From the NCBI GenBank assembly GCA_963920665.1, contig OY987266.1, forward strand, positions 5,089,001-5,153,000: a stretch of 64,000 bases of DNA, read 5' to 3'. Source of the stretch: Straminergon stramineum (lineage: Eukaryota > Streptophyta > Bryopsida > Hypnales > Calliergonaceae). The position numbers were made by a program, and so were the translations under genes. The notes under the pieces are model-generated. The model was given only the letters and a program-made list of their open reading frames with translations. It had not been told where the DNA came from and did not search any database. This document shows, piece by piece, positions 1 to 11,482 of this stretch; the first letter of the stretch is position 1; every line of letters starts with the position of its first letter.

Positions 1-3000
1 ATGTATTTGCTTAAGTGGTTAGAAATGGGTTGCCTCCTTTACATAATATAGACTGAACTTTGCGAAAGATTGTACTAGTTGTGCACCAACTTTTTTTTTT
101 TTGGCACTATGGAGACTAAATTGCACCATTCCAAAATAAATGTCTACTTCTCATCAAATTAAACTAATCTTTTTTTCACCAATTTTTGTCCTTTTCTATT
201 AAAAATGTAGATGAAGTTGTCAAATTTGAATGAAAAAGTGCATGAATAGGACTGAAAAGTGTTTTTTAGGTCTAGAAGATGTATATGAAGGAGATCATCT
301 ATTTTCGATCAACCTCCCATTCCTTTAGTTTAAGCTGCTCCATTTTTGATCAAATGAATTGTAGGTGACAACTCTTGCACTTGCAGGACCTCAGGGACAA
401 CAAAAATGTCTAGGAGGTGTACATTGAATCAAAGCTTACATGATCACAATATGCACATTGGAAGCCTTACATCAATTTTGGAACCATCCTATGGTTGGAA
501 ATAGGTTTGCCTACATATGAAGAATGGGACAAATGGAACAAATCAAATCTTTATGAAAAAAATTCCTGATAATTTTGCTTTTAAGGGAAAAAATTTAGGA
601 AATTATGAAATCCTTCTGAAATCTGTTTCTCTACACAGGTTGAATTGCTTAAGTGATTGGAAATGGGTGATCATCCTGGTATGTAGAAATCCAATGCTTC
701 ACCGAAAATTGAAGTGATCACCGCACTGGCCTTTTCTCAGAAAGTCCAATAAAAGAAAAAGGGCTGCTGTATAGTACAGTACACATGAGGAATGTGCATT
801 GGTACAGTCAGTAGCCCCATCGCAAACTCGCTCCCAGTCAAGCTCGCATCAAGTGCATGCGATAGTCTTCAACTTAAGCTTAAGCTTACATCTGGTGGGG
901 TGGGGGTGGGGTGACTGCCTGGTGATCCAGGGAGAAAACGAGGAGTAAGTGAACTTAAGCTTAACTTAGAATTGAGCGAAGTGAGTTGCAAGTTAATGCT
1001 GTGGCCACTCAGTCTTCAGTCAACCTGTCTGGCTGAGTCCCTGCTGCTCTTCCTGACAGTCAGTCAGAGTGCATAACTTACATTTGTCCTTGGGAACTTA
1101 TTAACATGGTCACTCCTCACTCTTCAGTCAGTTTCAAAACCCTGCCACCACATTTCAATTCTTTGGCAATGAAATCCCGTTTCATTTGGGTCAAATAACC
1201 AAACCAAACAACAAACCAAACCAAACCAAGTGAGACTGCCACCTTACTTCACTGTCTACAATATTTTCTTTTGCACTCTCACCTGCCAACTGAAGAAACT
1301 TGGTTACAACTTCCAATTAACTTAATGGTGTTCGATAAACATCTGAACACACAGGCTTAACTTAACTTAACTTAACTTACGCTACATGCTGAACTGAAGT
1401 TAAGTTAATGCTGGCAACCCTCCCCACTCCCCACTCTCCATGGAGTCAAGCACCCGGCTGCCAAGATGTTTATCATGAATTAAGTTACAGGACCCTCTTT
1501 GGATTGATCACGTTTTCTGAATGTCACTACATGGATTTAGTCATTTAATACTCAGATTGTCTGTTGTGATGTTGAGTTACTGTTAAAAATTTAATCTGTA
1601 TTGTTACAGTAATGTTGAATTATGGAAAGTGAACAGGGATTGTCAAATCATCGATGTTAATTCTAGAAGCAAGCAAACATTGTCAACTCAGTGACAATAC
1701 TATGACTATGTTAGTGTCATTGCTGTTTGCTTGATATAACTTAATGTTGACAAGCATTGAGTAAGTTCTTCTGGAGGTCAACATTGCCATGTCTGATGTT
1801 AATTTCACCTCTTCATAACGTTGATCTAATGTTTAATGAATTCATATAATTAATTTCTTGTTAATAACTTTGTGAATTCTAACAGTGAATACTATCAATG
1901 TCATAACTTACTTAGATATGTGAGAAATGCAAGCCAAAGCTGTGGTTCAATCAAATCAACTTCATTTTTGTTTTGTTGAAACCAACTGTTGACTTAATGT
2001 GCATTATTTATTTACTGTCCCTTGGCTTGCCCTAATTTTTATTGGAGTTGAGATTAGATTCATTCAATAGTTTACAGAGAGAACATGAAAAGCTCTCTGA
2101 GTAAGTTGATGACTGTGGTATTTGGAAAGACTGATCCTACAACACACAGAATTGAAATTGGTCTTCCTTGATGTGGGTGAGTGGTGCAATGGCAGCAGGA
2201 TCTTTGCAGCTGATCAGAAGAAGAGATGAAGCTTGAAAGCAACAATAGCAAGGGCATTCTAGTTGTATGTTGTAAGGTATGTGGATGTACTCATCATTGC
2301 CACACCACTTAATATTGCAATTAAACCCAATTAAACTAGCACAAAATTGTTGCCATGCAACATTGAACTAAGGAGAATATGGACTGGATAGCCAGTTGAA
2401 GTCTTACATAATTGGATGAAAAACAACTAAATGACATGATGAAACATTCAAGATAAAAATGTGATCATATTTGTAACAATGGTCGTGACATGAATCATGG
2501 CACCATGTACTTAATATATAGTTTAAACCCTATTATAATATTCCAATTTGACATTTTAATTTGAGCAAATTTTAGTAAATAAATGTTTTAAAGATTTTTA
2601 TTTGAAATTTTTATTTGGAATCAAAGGGGAGTTCAAATAGCTTCATCAGGAACTTCAAGGGATGTGAACATGGTGCCATGATGGTGCATTGAAATGCAAT
2701 TAAGTTAATTTGGTGCCAATCTATTATGGATAAGATGACACAAAAATGACACATATGCAACCTTTGGTGTCAAAATGGCACCAAAACAATCTTGGCCCAA
2801 CTTTTCTGCCCAATTTTTCTGATGTTTCTACTAAGTCCATTTGCAAAAGAATCGAGTTTGTAGTGAGAGATTTAGATTGTTTTATTCCTAAAAATGCTTG
2901 GATACTTTGAAAAAAGGAATTTTTTTTTCTTACAAGAAATCTGGAAGAAATCTATATTTGCTAGGAAGTTTTGATTGGTTTAATTCTTATTCGTGAAAAA

Positions 3001-4200
3001 AAATTTAAGAAGAATTTTGTTTTGAAGGCATACATTAAATCCCCTATAATTTTTTTCATATAGGTTCTCTTGAATATTAATCTTGGAGATGGTGAAGGAA
3101 TCAACTTTGAGAATTGGTGAAGAGGTAGACATGCAATTGCCTCAAATAATTCATGTTAATGTTTCATTTTGAAATTCGTTTTTACAAAGATTTTGATTTC
3201 AGTTATTTTTAAATAAAGTAAGACCTAATTTTGAATGATCTCTATGTTCATTACACCCAAAATTTATTTATAAATAAAATTGATAAATATTAAATAAGAC
3301 ATGAACTTTCAATTTGAACTTGAGCAACTAATTTTCTTTCTTACTATTTAGAATTATAAGTCATTTTGGATTATAACAATTTTTTCATTTTATAGCAAAA
3401 ATAATGTACATTTCAATGTGCACAATCCAAACTAACTAATTTAAGATTCATTTTTGCAATTCAAAAACTTGAAGGAAAATATAAGGTGATGGATTGCAGG
3501 ATCTTGACAATGCCCACAAAATCAAGCCCAAATGGCATGCAAAAAGATTGCCCCAAAGTGGATCTCACACTCCAAATAGCTTGAGCTTACTTGCAAGGCT
3601 ACCTAACTTAGTACTTCAACAACTTTGACTCCAATAAGCATCAGACCAATAAGCATCAGAAAAACTTGGAACCTGACAGACAGAGGAGTCTTACAAAGGC
3701 ATGATGTCAATCAACTCTATCCATCTTTCCAAATATTTTGGTACATTTGTCACTGACACTGATAACAACCTCCTGGCTCTTGGAAACTAGAAAAAGGAGG
3801 AGGATTTAAGGTTACCAGCAATAGTGACGACTAGTTATTCTCTATCGATTCATTGTTTTGGTGTAAACTTGGTTGATGCTTTCCTAGGAAAAGCTTAACC
3901 TGTACAGGCAAATAACATGCTTGAGTTACAGTTACAAAACTTCAAAAAAACCTACCACCCCAGGAGTCTGCAATCATGTAAAATAATTTCAAATATGACT
4001 TGGGAAAAATGAGCAGAATGGTTCTTATTAAGCAACACTGAAGATGTGCTGCAAAATGCAAGCACATCACATGGTCTCGAAAGTTTTAAAAATTACTGCA
4101 TCAGGACTTCACAACACTGAAAGCATGTGAAATTGAAGCTTCTCCACAGTTCGTTTCAGCTTTTTACAAGCTTACTCTGCAGAGAGAGTGAGGGACAGCA
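1..4200. other. Intergenic, AT-rich, no gene recognised
   Basis: No reading frame here has a recognisable product or a convincing exon chain. Most of the stretch is AT-rich and low in complexity. A more GC-balanced patch at about 780-1480 is described separately. A short phrase (TGCTTAAGTG, then roughly GTTGGAAATGGGT) occurs near 8-30 and 646-670, and again near 25929-25955, so parts of this stretch belong to a dispersed repeat. The rest shows nothing I can name. Confidence 0.6.
780..1480. repeat. GC-balanced island with pentanucleotide repeats
   Basis: This patch is richer in G and C than its surroundings and carries several short tandem motifs: a CCAAA-type run near 1193-1230, a perfect (CTTAA)5 run at about 1356-1380, repeated AACTTAAG/TTAAGTTAA words, and CAGTCAGTCAG words. 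The same vocabulary recurs at 50300-50900 and in part at 57290-57330. It may be a promoter-type or repeat-derived island. No open frame, splice sites or RNA gene could be assigned. Confidence 0.4.
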
Positions 4201-4215
4201 AGGGAAAACTTAGCA

Positions 4216-4221
4216 TTTATT
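4216..4221 (-). terminator. Candidate poly(A) signal (AATAAA) for the ankyrin gene
   Basis: The plus strand reads TTTATT, so the minus strand has AATAAA, about 830 bases beyond the stop codon of the NFKBIL1-like gene. The distance implies a long or spliced 3' untranslated region. A chance match in AT-rich DNA is quite possible. Confidence 0.25.
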
Positions 4222-4347
4222 GATTAACAATAAAGATGCAAATATGAACTTTATCCACCAGACTGTCTGATACTCAGAATTCTGACATAATCAGAAATCT
4301 TCTCAGGGGATCACTTGGACTAGCACTGACTGCGCTGTCCTTTTCAG

Positions 4348-4455
4348 AGACTCAGCTATTACGTTAGTGCAAGAAGATGAAAACGTGATGAAGATTGGAC
4401 AGTATGAGTATCGCATAAGACACTGCTCAGAACTTGAAAAAACTCTTGCCTCAGG
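4348..4455 (+). CDS. Possible orphan coding exon, product unknown
   Basis: The stretch is bounded by a good acceptor (pyrimidine tract then TTTTCAG) and a good donor (CAG then GTAAGC). It is open in one frame for about 36 codons. The reading is charged and balanced, with motifs such as QEDENVMKIGQYEYRIRHC, and looks like real protein rather than AT-rich noise. I do not recognise the family and found no neighbouring exons in compatible phase. The opposite strand is also open over an overlapping stretch (about 4359-4571), so orientation is uncertain. It could be a gene fragment, part of an unassembled plus-strand gene, or chance inside the 3' region of the ankyrin gene. Confidence 0.22.
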
Positions 4456-4762
4456 TAAGCCACATGTCGGTGCTGGCGTTCTGCGATCGCTGCTACCGTA
4501 CTAAAGTTTTCGGGAAGGGTAACAAAGAGTTGTGACAATTCTTTAACGGTAGGTTCGACAATAAGGTTCAAAATTCTCTGAAAGTTGAGCAGAAGAAAGT
4601 TGATTCATAACGTCAGAGAATCTCACGGAGATTGTATTAAATTCAAACCTTTGAGCAACTAAGTGTTTGGAAGTTATGACACGGATAAAAAATTACCGTC
4701 CACGAAAGGTCACAATCAATTTTCCGCTAAAAAGGCTCAAATAACAACTTGCCACAAAGTCC

Positions 4763-4771
4763 AAACCCTAA
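4763..4771 (+). promoter_or_regulatory. Telo-box motif AAACCCTAA
   Basis: This exact plant telo-box word lies downstream of the ankyrin gene stop. Telo-boxes are usually found in 5' regions of plant genes, so it hints at an unrecognised transcript start between about 4.5 and 5.0 kb, possibly related to the orphan exon. A single 9-base match is weak evidence. Confidence 0.3.
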
Positions 4772-5049
4772 GTTGCCGCAAAGATATGTGGTCAAATTCC
4801 ACAAACCACCAGACTAACAAGTTGGCAATCAGTAACCCAGACGCTTCGTCCATAACTTACCTTCAGGTTGAGCAAGAGATTCTTCAAATTAGGTTAAGAT
4901 AAATCCACTCTCTCACAGTTTTCGAAACTGATTATCGGCCTTGTTGACAGTCGTAAGTCCCTTTATGAAGCAAGCAGGGGAAAATTCGGAAAATCCAGAA
5001 CAGTTGCTCCTGGCTTCACATAGTAAGATTGCCCATGTACACCTCGGCA

Positions 5050-8000
5050 CTATGATGCTGTTGTCGATTCGGTGCGTTGTTCGCTTGCCAAAGAGTTCAG
5101 CAACTGGCTGACCGTCTTCACACCTAAAAGGATAGCATCTCTGTCCAATTTCGAAAGCCGGATGCCAAATGTCTGAATGAATTTGTCAGGGTGCCTGCTC
5201 GCAAAAACAAAGAGGACATTCAAGCATCACATTGACCGATTCATCCAATAGTAACGGAGATTCTCTACGTAAGAATAGGACTAGTCCAGTTCTTGCACAA
5301 TCAAGACTGAAAAATAGAAACGGCGATGCAGAATACTAACCACCGAAGTCGCTCTTGTTGGATAAGACTGCGCAGGTCATCGCCTGATGTATGAAGAAGG
5401 CTAAGCAGAAGATCCTCGCCATCTGTTTCAATAACCACACGAAAGGTACTCCGGTGAGTCCGTTCAGCAATTTTAACGGTCCAATTCTTAAAGTTCAAGG
5501 TACACCATCTGTACTTTCTAGAATCTGTACTTGTTAGAATATTTTAAGGTACAGACGGTACACCGTTATTTTGTAAATTAATAGAAAATAAAAAAATGAT
5601 TAAAAGCTACACCGTCACTTTGCTATGAAGTTCTTCACAATGTAGCTGGAACAAAAGTACATTTTCCGATAAAGTAAATCCGAACCCTGGCAAACGTGCA
5701 TCCTTGAGAATAAAACAAATGTACATACATATCCATATTTGAGCAGGAATGACGAGAGTAATGACTAAGAGAGTACATTGAATGTCCTGACAAGATTTTG
5801 TATACTAGCAGAGTGTGATGCAACTTAAAACATGCCTAAATAGCAGAGCTGGCTTATTGTGCAGCAAAAGAGTACCTTTGATTCCCCTTTTTTTCATTAA
5901 TGGCCAAGGAATATCCTGAAAGTCAATCTCCCCGTCTCCACCATCACAATTTGATGAGCTAGTACCAGAATCCTTTTTTCCATACGTCTGTAGAAAGCTA
6001 CTCCATGCGCTTTGATAAGCTTCCCAGTTCTGCCGGACTTCTGTAATCGGCCTGTTGCCATGCTCACCTACATTAACTTGTCGCTCGAAATCACTCTCAT
6101 GAACAAGAGAAGTCAAATGAGACTGATTGCGAATAGCATTTATCTGTGACAGTCTTTTTTCCTCCTCAATCCTGCCCACGAGCTTCCTGAGCCCTGCTTG
6201 GAAATCAAAATTTCAGTCCCTGCTCAAAGTGGATCCAGTCAAAGTGGACAAGAGGTCCTGGAAATCTCGAGACACAGTATGCAAGCCATGCCTAGAATAT
6301 TTGCCTATGTCTCAAGTATACCTTAAGTCATACTTATGGATCATTCAAGTCTCGCTATATAGTAAATCAATGAAGGAAAATCGGAAAATCATCTTTTTGC
6401 ACATGGTAAAAACTCAACTCTAACAAAACGATAAAGTATCAAACAAACTGCTCCAAGGGCTGTAAATCACATCGCCTGAGGTTTAAATGTGGAGAAAATA
6501 CTCACCGAGAGATACAGGTGTTTGACCATACTCATTGAGAGCATAAACATCAGGTTTGTAGAGTTGCAGAAGAGCTGCCACTTCTGCATGCTGCCCTGAG
6601 AAAAATCATACCGACATTTGAGATAATTGAGGTGTGCATCTATCAATAAAATTTCGTAACGTGCGGAATTTTTGTTTTGAAAGAGAAAAATTCAGAAGAA
6701 AAATTACAAGATACTCGACTGCATAGTTCAAGATTTGAAAAATATTTCAAATAAAATAATGTGGGACGTAATCGTAAGAATGCTAAGATTCGACCGCATC
6801 TGTGATAGGTCCTTCGCACTTACCTGTACATGCAAAGTGCAGAGGCGTATTGCCAGAGTTGGTCTTCCTATTTATGCGCTTCCCATCACCCGCTCCTGCA
6901 CCCAAAAGTGCCCTCACCACCTACTTCTTCTCAAAATCACTCTACCTTGTTGCTCAAAGACGAAATCTCCAAAAAACATGAAATGAGGTTCTTGAACCAC
7001 AACGAAAAAATTATCACCGTTCATCCTCGCACATCAAAACAATCTTCTTTATGCGGTCAGATGAACTTAGACTACAATCAGAAATAGAATACGCCCTGAC
7101 CTAACCCGAAAATTCGGGCCGAAAGGAAGAACTGCGAGGAAAAACTTCGTAGATTCCAGAGCCTTTAATTTTGTTTGGTTAGATAAACTTAAGAGTTGAA
7201 GTACGCACATCAATATGGCCGTAAAGCGAAGCCCAGTGAAGAGCAGAATAGCCCGCATCGTCTTTGCAGGAAATACGTACACCTTGTTTAATTAATTCAG
7301 CAATCTGATCAACATTCCCCAATCGTGCAGCTTCAAGAAGTGACTTCTCATTTTCATCCTGGTCGGCAGAAACCAACGTCATAATCACCATCAAGCTACC
7401 ACTTCTTTGAATAATCACTAATAAGAAACACATACTTCAGACGAGCTAGCTCTTGCTCGAACAAGGAAACGACCGAAAACCACATTGCTTAACGCCAAGC
7501 CATGGATAACTACGATACCATAAAAAAGTGAGGAGTAAAATGAAGAGACAGTTCGCTGCTCAGGCCGCAGAAAACACTTCAAATGAATGAAAACCATATC
7601 AACCACCTGATCAGTAGATTCTCCATGTAGATGCTGTGTATCATCTTTTATTCTCCGCTTCTTCCTCTTTCGTCGATCTTTTTTCTCCTCCTTCAACCGT
7701 TTCCTTTCCTCTCTGGCTGTAAGAGTACCTACATAGCATTAGGTAAACCCGAGGTAAGCAGAAAGCCAGTGCCTCCTTACGTTGCAGGGGAAGATGTTGA
7801 TCACTGAATTTCATTCCGACACAAAAATTGTTCAAATCTTTGTAAATTATACAGCGTGATGAGAAATCATAGCTCAACAAATTTTCATTTTATTAGTGAT
7901 CTAGAAACTCTGCGATATCAGGTCTCCGCAATTTTTATATTTGACGACATGAAAAATTCTGCAATACTTTACCGGCACACAGCTTCCGCCTCAAGAAATA

Positions 8001-8241
8001 ATTAGAAACATTAGAAAAGAGCCTCAGAATCATAGACAATCACATACGGTACTGGAATAAAAAAAACAGGCACCGAGGGAAAACAAAGAGCCGCACCATC
8101 TCCCCCAGATTCCGGAACGGCCGAGCGACGCAGGAACGTCCAAGCCTTGAGCAACCTCTGCCTCCTCTCCAGCGCCGTGCCGTGAGGATTTTCTAGCGCC
8201 GCTCGCAGGAGCTGAAGCGCCTCGCTTTCCTGCGACGTCAT
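5050..8241 (-). CDS. NFKBIL1 (I-kappa-B-like)-type ankyrin-repeat protein
   Basis: Eight exons join in phase: 8241-8097, 7728-7607, 7358-7209, 6920-6824, 6595-6506, 6193-5876, 5422-5341 and 5194-5050, giving 382 aa. I chose the first ATG (8241) of an open exon; a TTG two codons upstream is not needed. Residues 1-49 are helical. Residues 50-89 hold a strongly basic run (RKRKKRR), a likely nuclear signal. About 90-205 are ankyrin repeats with motifs GYSALHWASLYGH, GNTPLHFACTGQH and NEYGQTPVSL. The C-terminus has W258/W265, DIPWP at 295-299, and RW-HPD-KF with HPD at 336-338, resembling a J-domain core. This layout and length match the NFKBIL1 family (about 380 aa), which in animals is linked to splicing control and NF-kappa-B signalling. 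Its plant role is unknown to me. The family call rests on motif memory, not on a search. Confidence 0.82.
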
Positions 8242-10245
8242 TGACAATCCTCGTCCTCTGTTCTTCCTGCCTCAACGTCTTGACAGACTGGCCGCTCCGA
8301 CATGTGCCATCGACGAATCCAAGAATCGCTAATATCTCAATGACACTACAGTACAACAACTACAGAACATTCAATCCAGTCCAATTCTGCTCTCACACTC
8401 CTGCTTCATTCAACTCCAACAAGTGAACTGCATAGCGATCGCAAAATCAAGCTGATTCCCACAATTGATCGCCTACGAAATTCGAAATTAGGGTTTGTGG
8501 AGACAGTCAGGAGATGACTGGGATATAGGCCTTTATTTCGTTTTGTTGGCTCTGGACTGAAGGCAAGGAGGCTTTGGCTTGACAAACGTTCCTGAAAGCC
8601 CGTTTGAGTAGCCTTTCCTCCGAAACCGAGTCAATGCTCACTCATCAGCTGTTTGTTTTGTCACCCCAAGTTTGTACCATATAACTGGCCATTCTAGTTT
8701 GGACATCCTACAAAACAGAGTCCTGCACGAGGGATGTTTCCATTTAAATTTTCACAGAATTCGACCTAAAGAGAATCATCAATCGAGCTACGCCAGTAAA
8801 TTTGGAGTACTATGCGACTGGAGCACCCCCTGCATTTTGTGGGTCCTCTCTGTAAGGAGTGATGAACTCCAACTCAGGCAGTATATTTGCGTTGTTCCGG
8901 CAGTTGATGCTGTCGATTGATGATGCCGCATTGAATATGGCACAGTAACGTCAAGTCAAATATATTGTGGTGAGCCGAAAATAGGAGGGCACGGCACCGC
9001 GAATAGGGATCCAGGGTTTAGCGAAATTCTTCCTTGACGCAAGAAATTTGACATTTGTCTGCAGCCTCCAAATCACGAAGGAAGCCTTTGCCAACTCTAT
9101 GCTAACACCACAAAGCATAATCACAAATTCACAACCTGTTGTCACGCACAAGCAAGGAGATCAGGAGCCACCGTTGGATGTGCAAATGTTGGGAGTGCCA
9201 CGCAGTTGGTTTGTTGTGTCTTTAGCTGCTCCTCAATTGGATTAATTAGTTCACATGTCAATGCGGCTACATCAATTGAGGCTCCTGAATAAGAGTAAAT
9301 AAAACAAGTTGTTTTCCATGCTTGAATCTAGTTCGTGGGTTCATAAAACAAAGAGATTTAGTACGTATAGGTTAAGTTATCGTAATTGTGGCAAACAACA
9401 ATCTACACCATGAATAAGAAAATAGAGAAACCAAACCATATTCCTTGAAATAATGTAAAAAAGACTCAAAAAGTAAACTCAACTTTAGTTCAACTTGAAC
9501 CAATTAACGTAGTTGAACAATCATTGTGATCATACAACTTCACTTCCACTTGGACTGTACAGTATAGTACAATGCAATTCACTTCCACTTGAATTTAAGT
9601 GACAGAGATCAAGAGATCTTGAGCGTATCAGCGTTACACAGATAATCCCCCCAGGGACCTCAAGTGTCCCTGTAGCAAAACAGAACTAGGGTTCAAGGGA
9701 TATCCGTACCAGTCCCTTAATTTCGCTGTCTTTCGAAGTTTGTAGAGCAGGATAATCTACGTAGCGAAATTGCGATGCCATCCCTCGTTTGCAATGAAGG
9801 CTCTTGATCATTATTCATTACGGTAGGCATGATTTCGCGCTGAGAGTCTGGAAACCCGAGCTGGAAATTTTAGCTCCTTGCAACGAAGACCTGATTCGAA
9901 GGCGAGCATATGGAAAGTCACGAGCTTCTAATACCCTTGAAGAATTTTATTTCTTTCGACTGCGCTTGGTTTGGTTTGGTGTGCGAGAGTGGATTCTTTT
10001 TGTACGGGTTTGAATTGGTATAGCCTGAAAATCACAGACACTGCAGAATGGCCGAACCCTTCTCATGCTCTCCTTTTGATGCCACTTGATTTCGGTATTT
10101 TGGATAGTATTCTCACTGGAAAAAGGAGTACAGTTTTTGCTACATAGCAGCCGTGTTGTAAGCCGTGTGGTATTCTCGATTAGTTGTTAGATTGCAGAAT
10201 TGGAGTTCTTTTTACTGGTTTGAAAACCCTATCACGAAGCAAGAA
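8242..10245. promoter_or_regulatory. Shared upstream region between divergent genes
   Basis: This 2-kb spacer separates the starts of the minus-strand ankyrin gene and the plus-strand B3 gene, so it should hold both promoters and 5' untranslated regions. It is more GC-balanced than the distal intergenic DNA. A telo-box lies near the ankyrin gene start, AGGGTTTAG at about 9012-9020, and CTAGGGTTC at about 9687-9695. A 7-bp-stem hairpin (CAGGGAC/GTCCCTG, 9652-9671) sits upstream of the B3 gene. Reading frames at 9048-9245 and 9804-10013 are not convincing as exons. Confidence 0.45.
8488..8496 (-). promoter_or_regulatory. Telo-box AAACCCTAA upstream of the ankyrin gene
   Basis: The plus strand reads TTAGGGTTT, so the motif is in sense orientation for the minus-strand gene, about 250 bases upstream of its ATG. 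Telo-boxes are common in 5' regions of plant housekeeping genes. It suggests that the promoter or 5' untranslated region lies here. Confidence 0.4.
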
Positions 10246-11482
10246 ATGCAGTCGGATCTCCCGTCTTCAGAGGGGCAGGAAGAAGCAAATATGAACGATA
10301 TTATTGCAGAATTGGAGAGTTCGGAAAGCATCTATTTTCAACAGGAATTTACACGGTCACTTTCAGACAATGCCCAACTGGTATGCAAGTTAACCTTATC
10401 CTTGATGCACTGTTCTTGTTATTCAACCGTCTTTCATAAATATTTCCAGTGTTTTAATTAAGTACTTGCTGCTCAATTTTCATTTTCTCAGAGATTACCA
10501 ATGCGGTTCGTTCAAGAGCATGGATACAAGATTGATAAATGGGTTATCCTTCGAGCTCGGACACCCTCGGGGACATCCTCAAGACCGTGGGCTGTCCGGC
10601 TCAAGATTTACAAGGAAGTGGATGAAACACGTGCTGTGCGATTTGTTGATGGGTGGGAAGCTTTTGCTACTCACAATCAACTTAAGGAAGACGACTCGTT
10701 GATTTTTCTTCTGTCGAGAGAGGGTGCGAGATCTGAGTTTGAGGTTTATGTCTTTCGAGATATTGGAGGGTCTTTCTCTTTGCTAGACCTGTATGACAGT
10801 TCTAGCGACGAAGAGGATTTCATTATTGATTCGGAAAAGAACAATACCAATCTTTCCGTTTCTGACTCCGAAAATAACATCACTCCATCTCCTGGTTTGT
10901 CTCATCATCAGGATGAGTCCGCGGAGACAGTCACAGGGACTAGCAGTGAAGCCAAGGCCCCAGGATTCCAGATTACTGAACATTTGCAAAATCATTGTGA
11001 GTTTCCGAGCTTCCTCAAACGATTGACAGCCTCTAGCATCCAACGATCTAATGGAATACCCAATTCAGGACAATTTGTAAGTTTTGTTACCTGTAATTGC
11101 AATTCAAAACTTCCAAGGATAAAGTTCTTATTTTCAAATCACCTTGTTTATAACAAGACTATACTAAACCATCTTCATCTTTCATGATTTCGAATGTGGA
11201 TTGTACTTTTTTGTGCAGGAATTTCCTTTAAAATTTGTGAGCACCTACGGCGACCATTTTCAACCTTCTATCCAACTCCAAGGGGTATATGAAGAGTCTC
11301 CAGTTTATCTTGTGGCTTGTCGTCGATACAAGGGACGGGATGCAAAGCAAAATGCAATTTTGAGGCTAGGCATCAAGGAACATGACTGGTGTGCATTTGT
11401 TAAGGAAAATAACCTTCAGAAGGGGCATGAGCTCCAATTTTCCCTTACCGCGGATTCATACTTTGTAGTTAGAAAAGTGTAA
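10246..11482 (+). CDS. Two-B3-domain DNA-binding protein (REM-like)
   Basis: Three exons, 10246-10380, 10492-11076 and 11219-11482, all phase 0 with GT-AG introns, encode 327 aa. B3 domain 1 spans about residues 29-135: a YFQQEFTRSLSD start, then RLPMRFVQEHG, W78, the W100-F103 core, THNQLKEDDSLIFLL and EVYVFRD. A serine- and acid-rich linker (about 138-210) follows. B3 domain 2 starts near 214 with EFPSFLKRLTASS and continues through EFPLKFV, DWCAFVKENNLQKGHELQF (296-314). B3 domains bind DNA in plant transcription regulators; two B3 domains with little else is the REM/RTV-like layout. The target is unknown. Start choice: the ATG at 10246 precedes the acidic N-terminus; an in-frame ATG at 10165 would add 27 less protein-like residues. 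The protein has no visible second dimerisation domain such as PB1. Confidence 0.85.

Noticed and set aside
9804..10013. 69-codon frame just upstream of the B3 gene
   Set aside because: It has no similarity to B3 N-termini and no phase-compatible splice path into the first B3 exon; more likely leader sequence.
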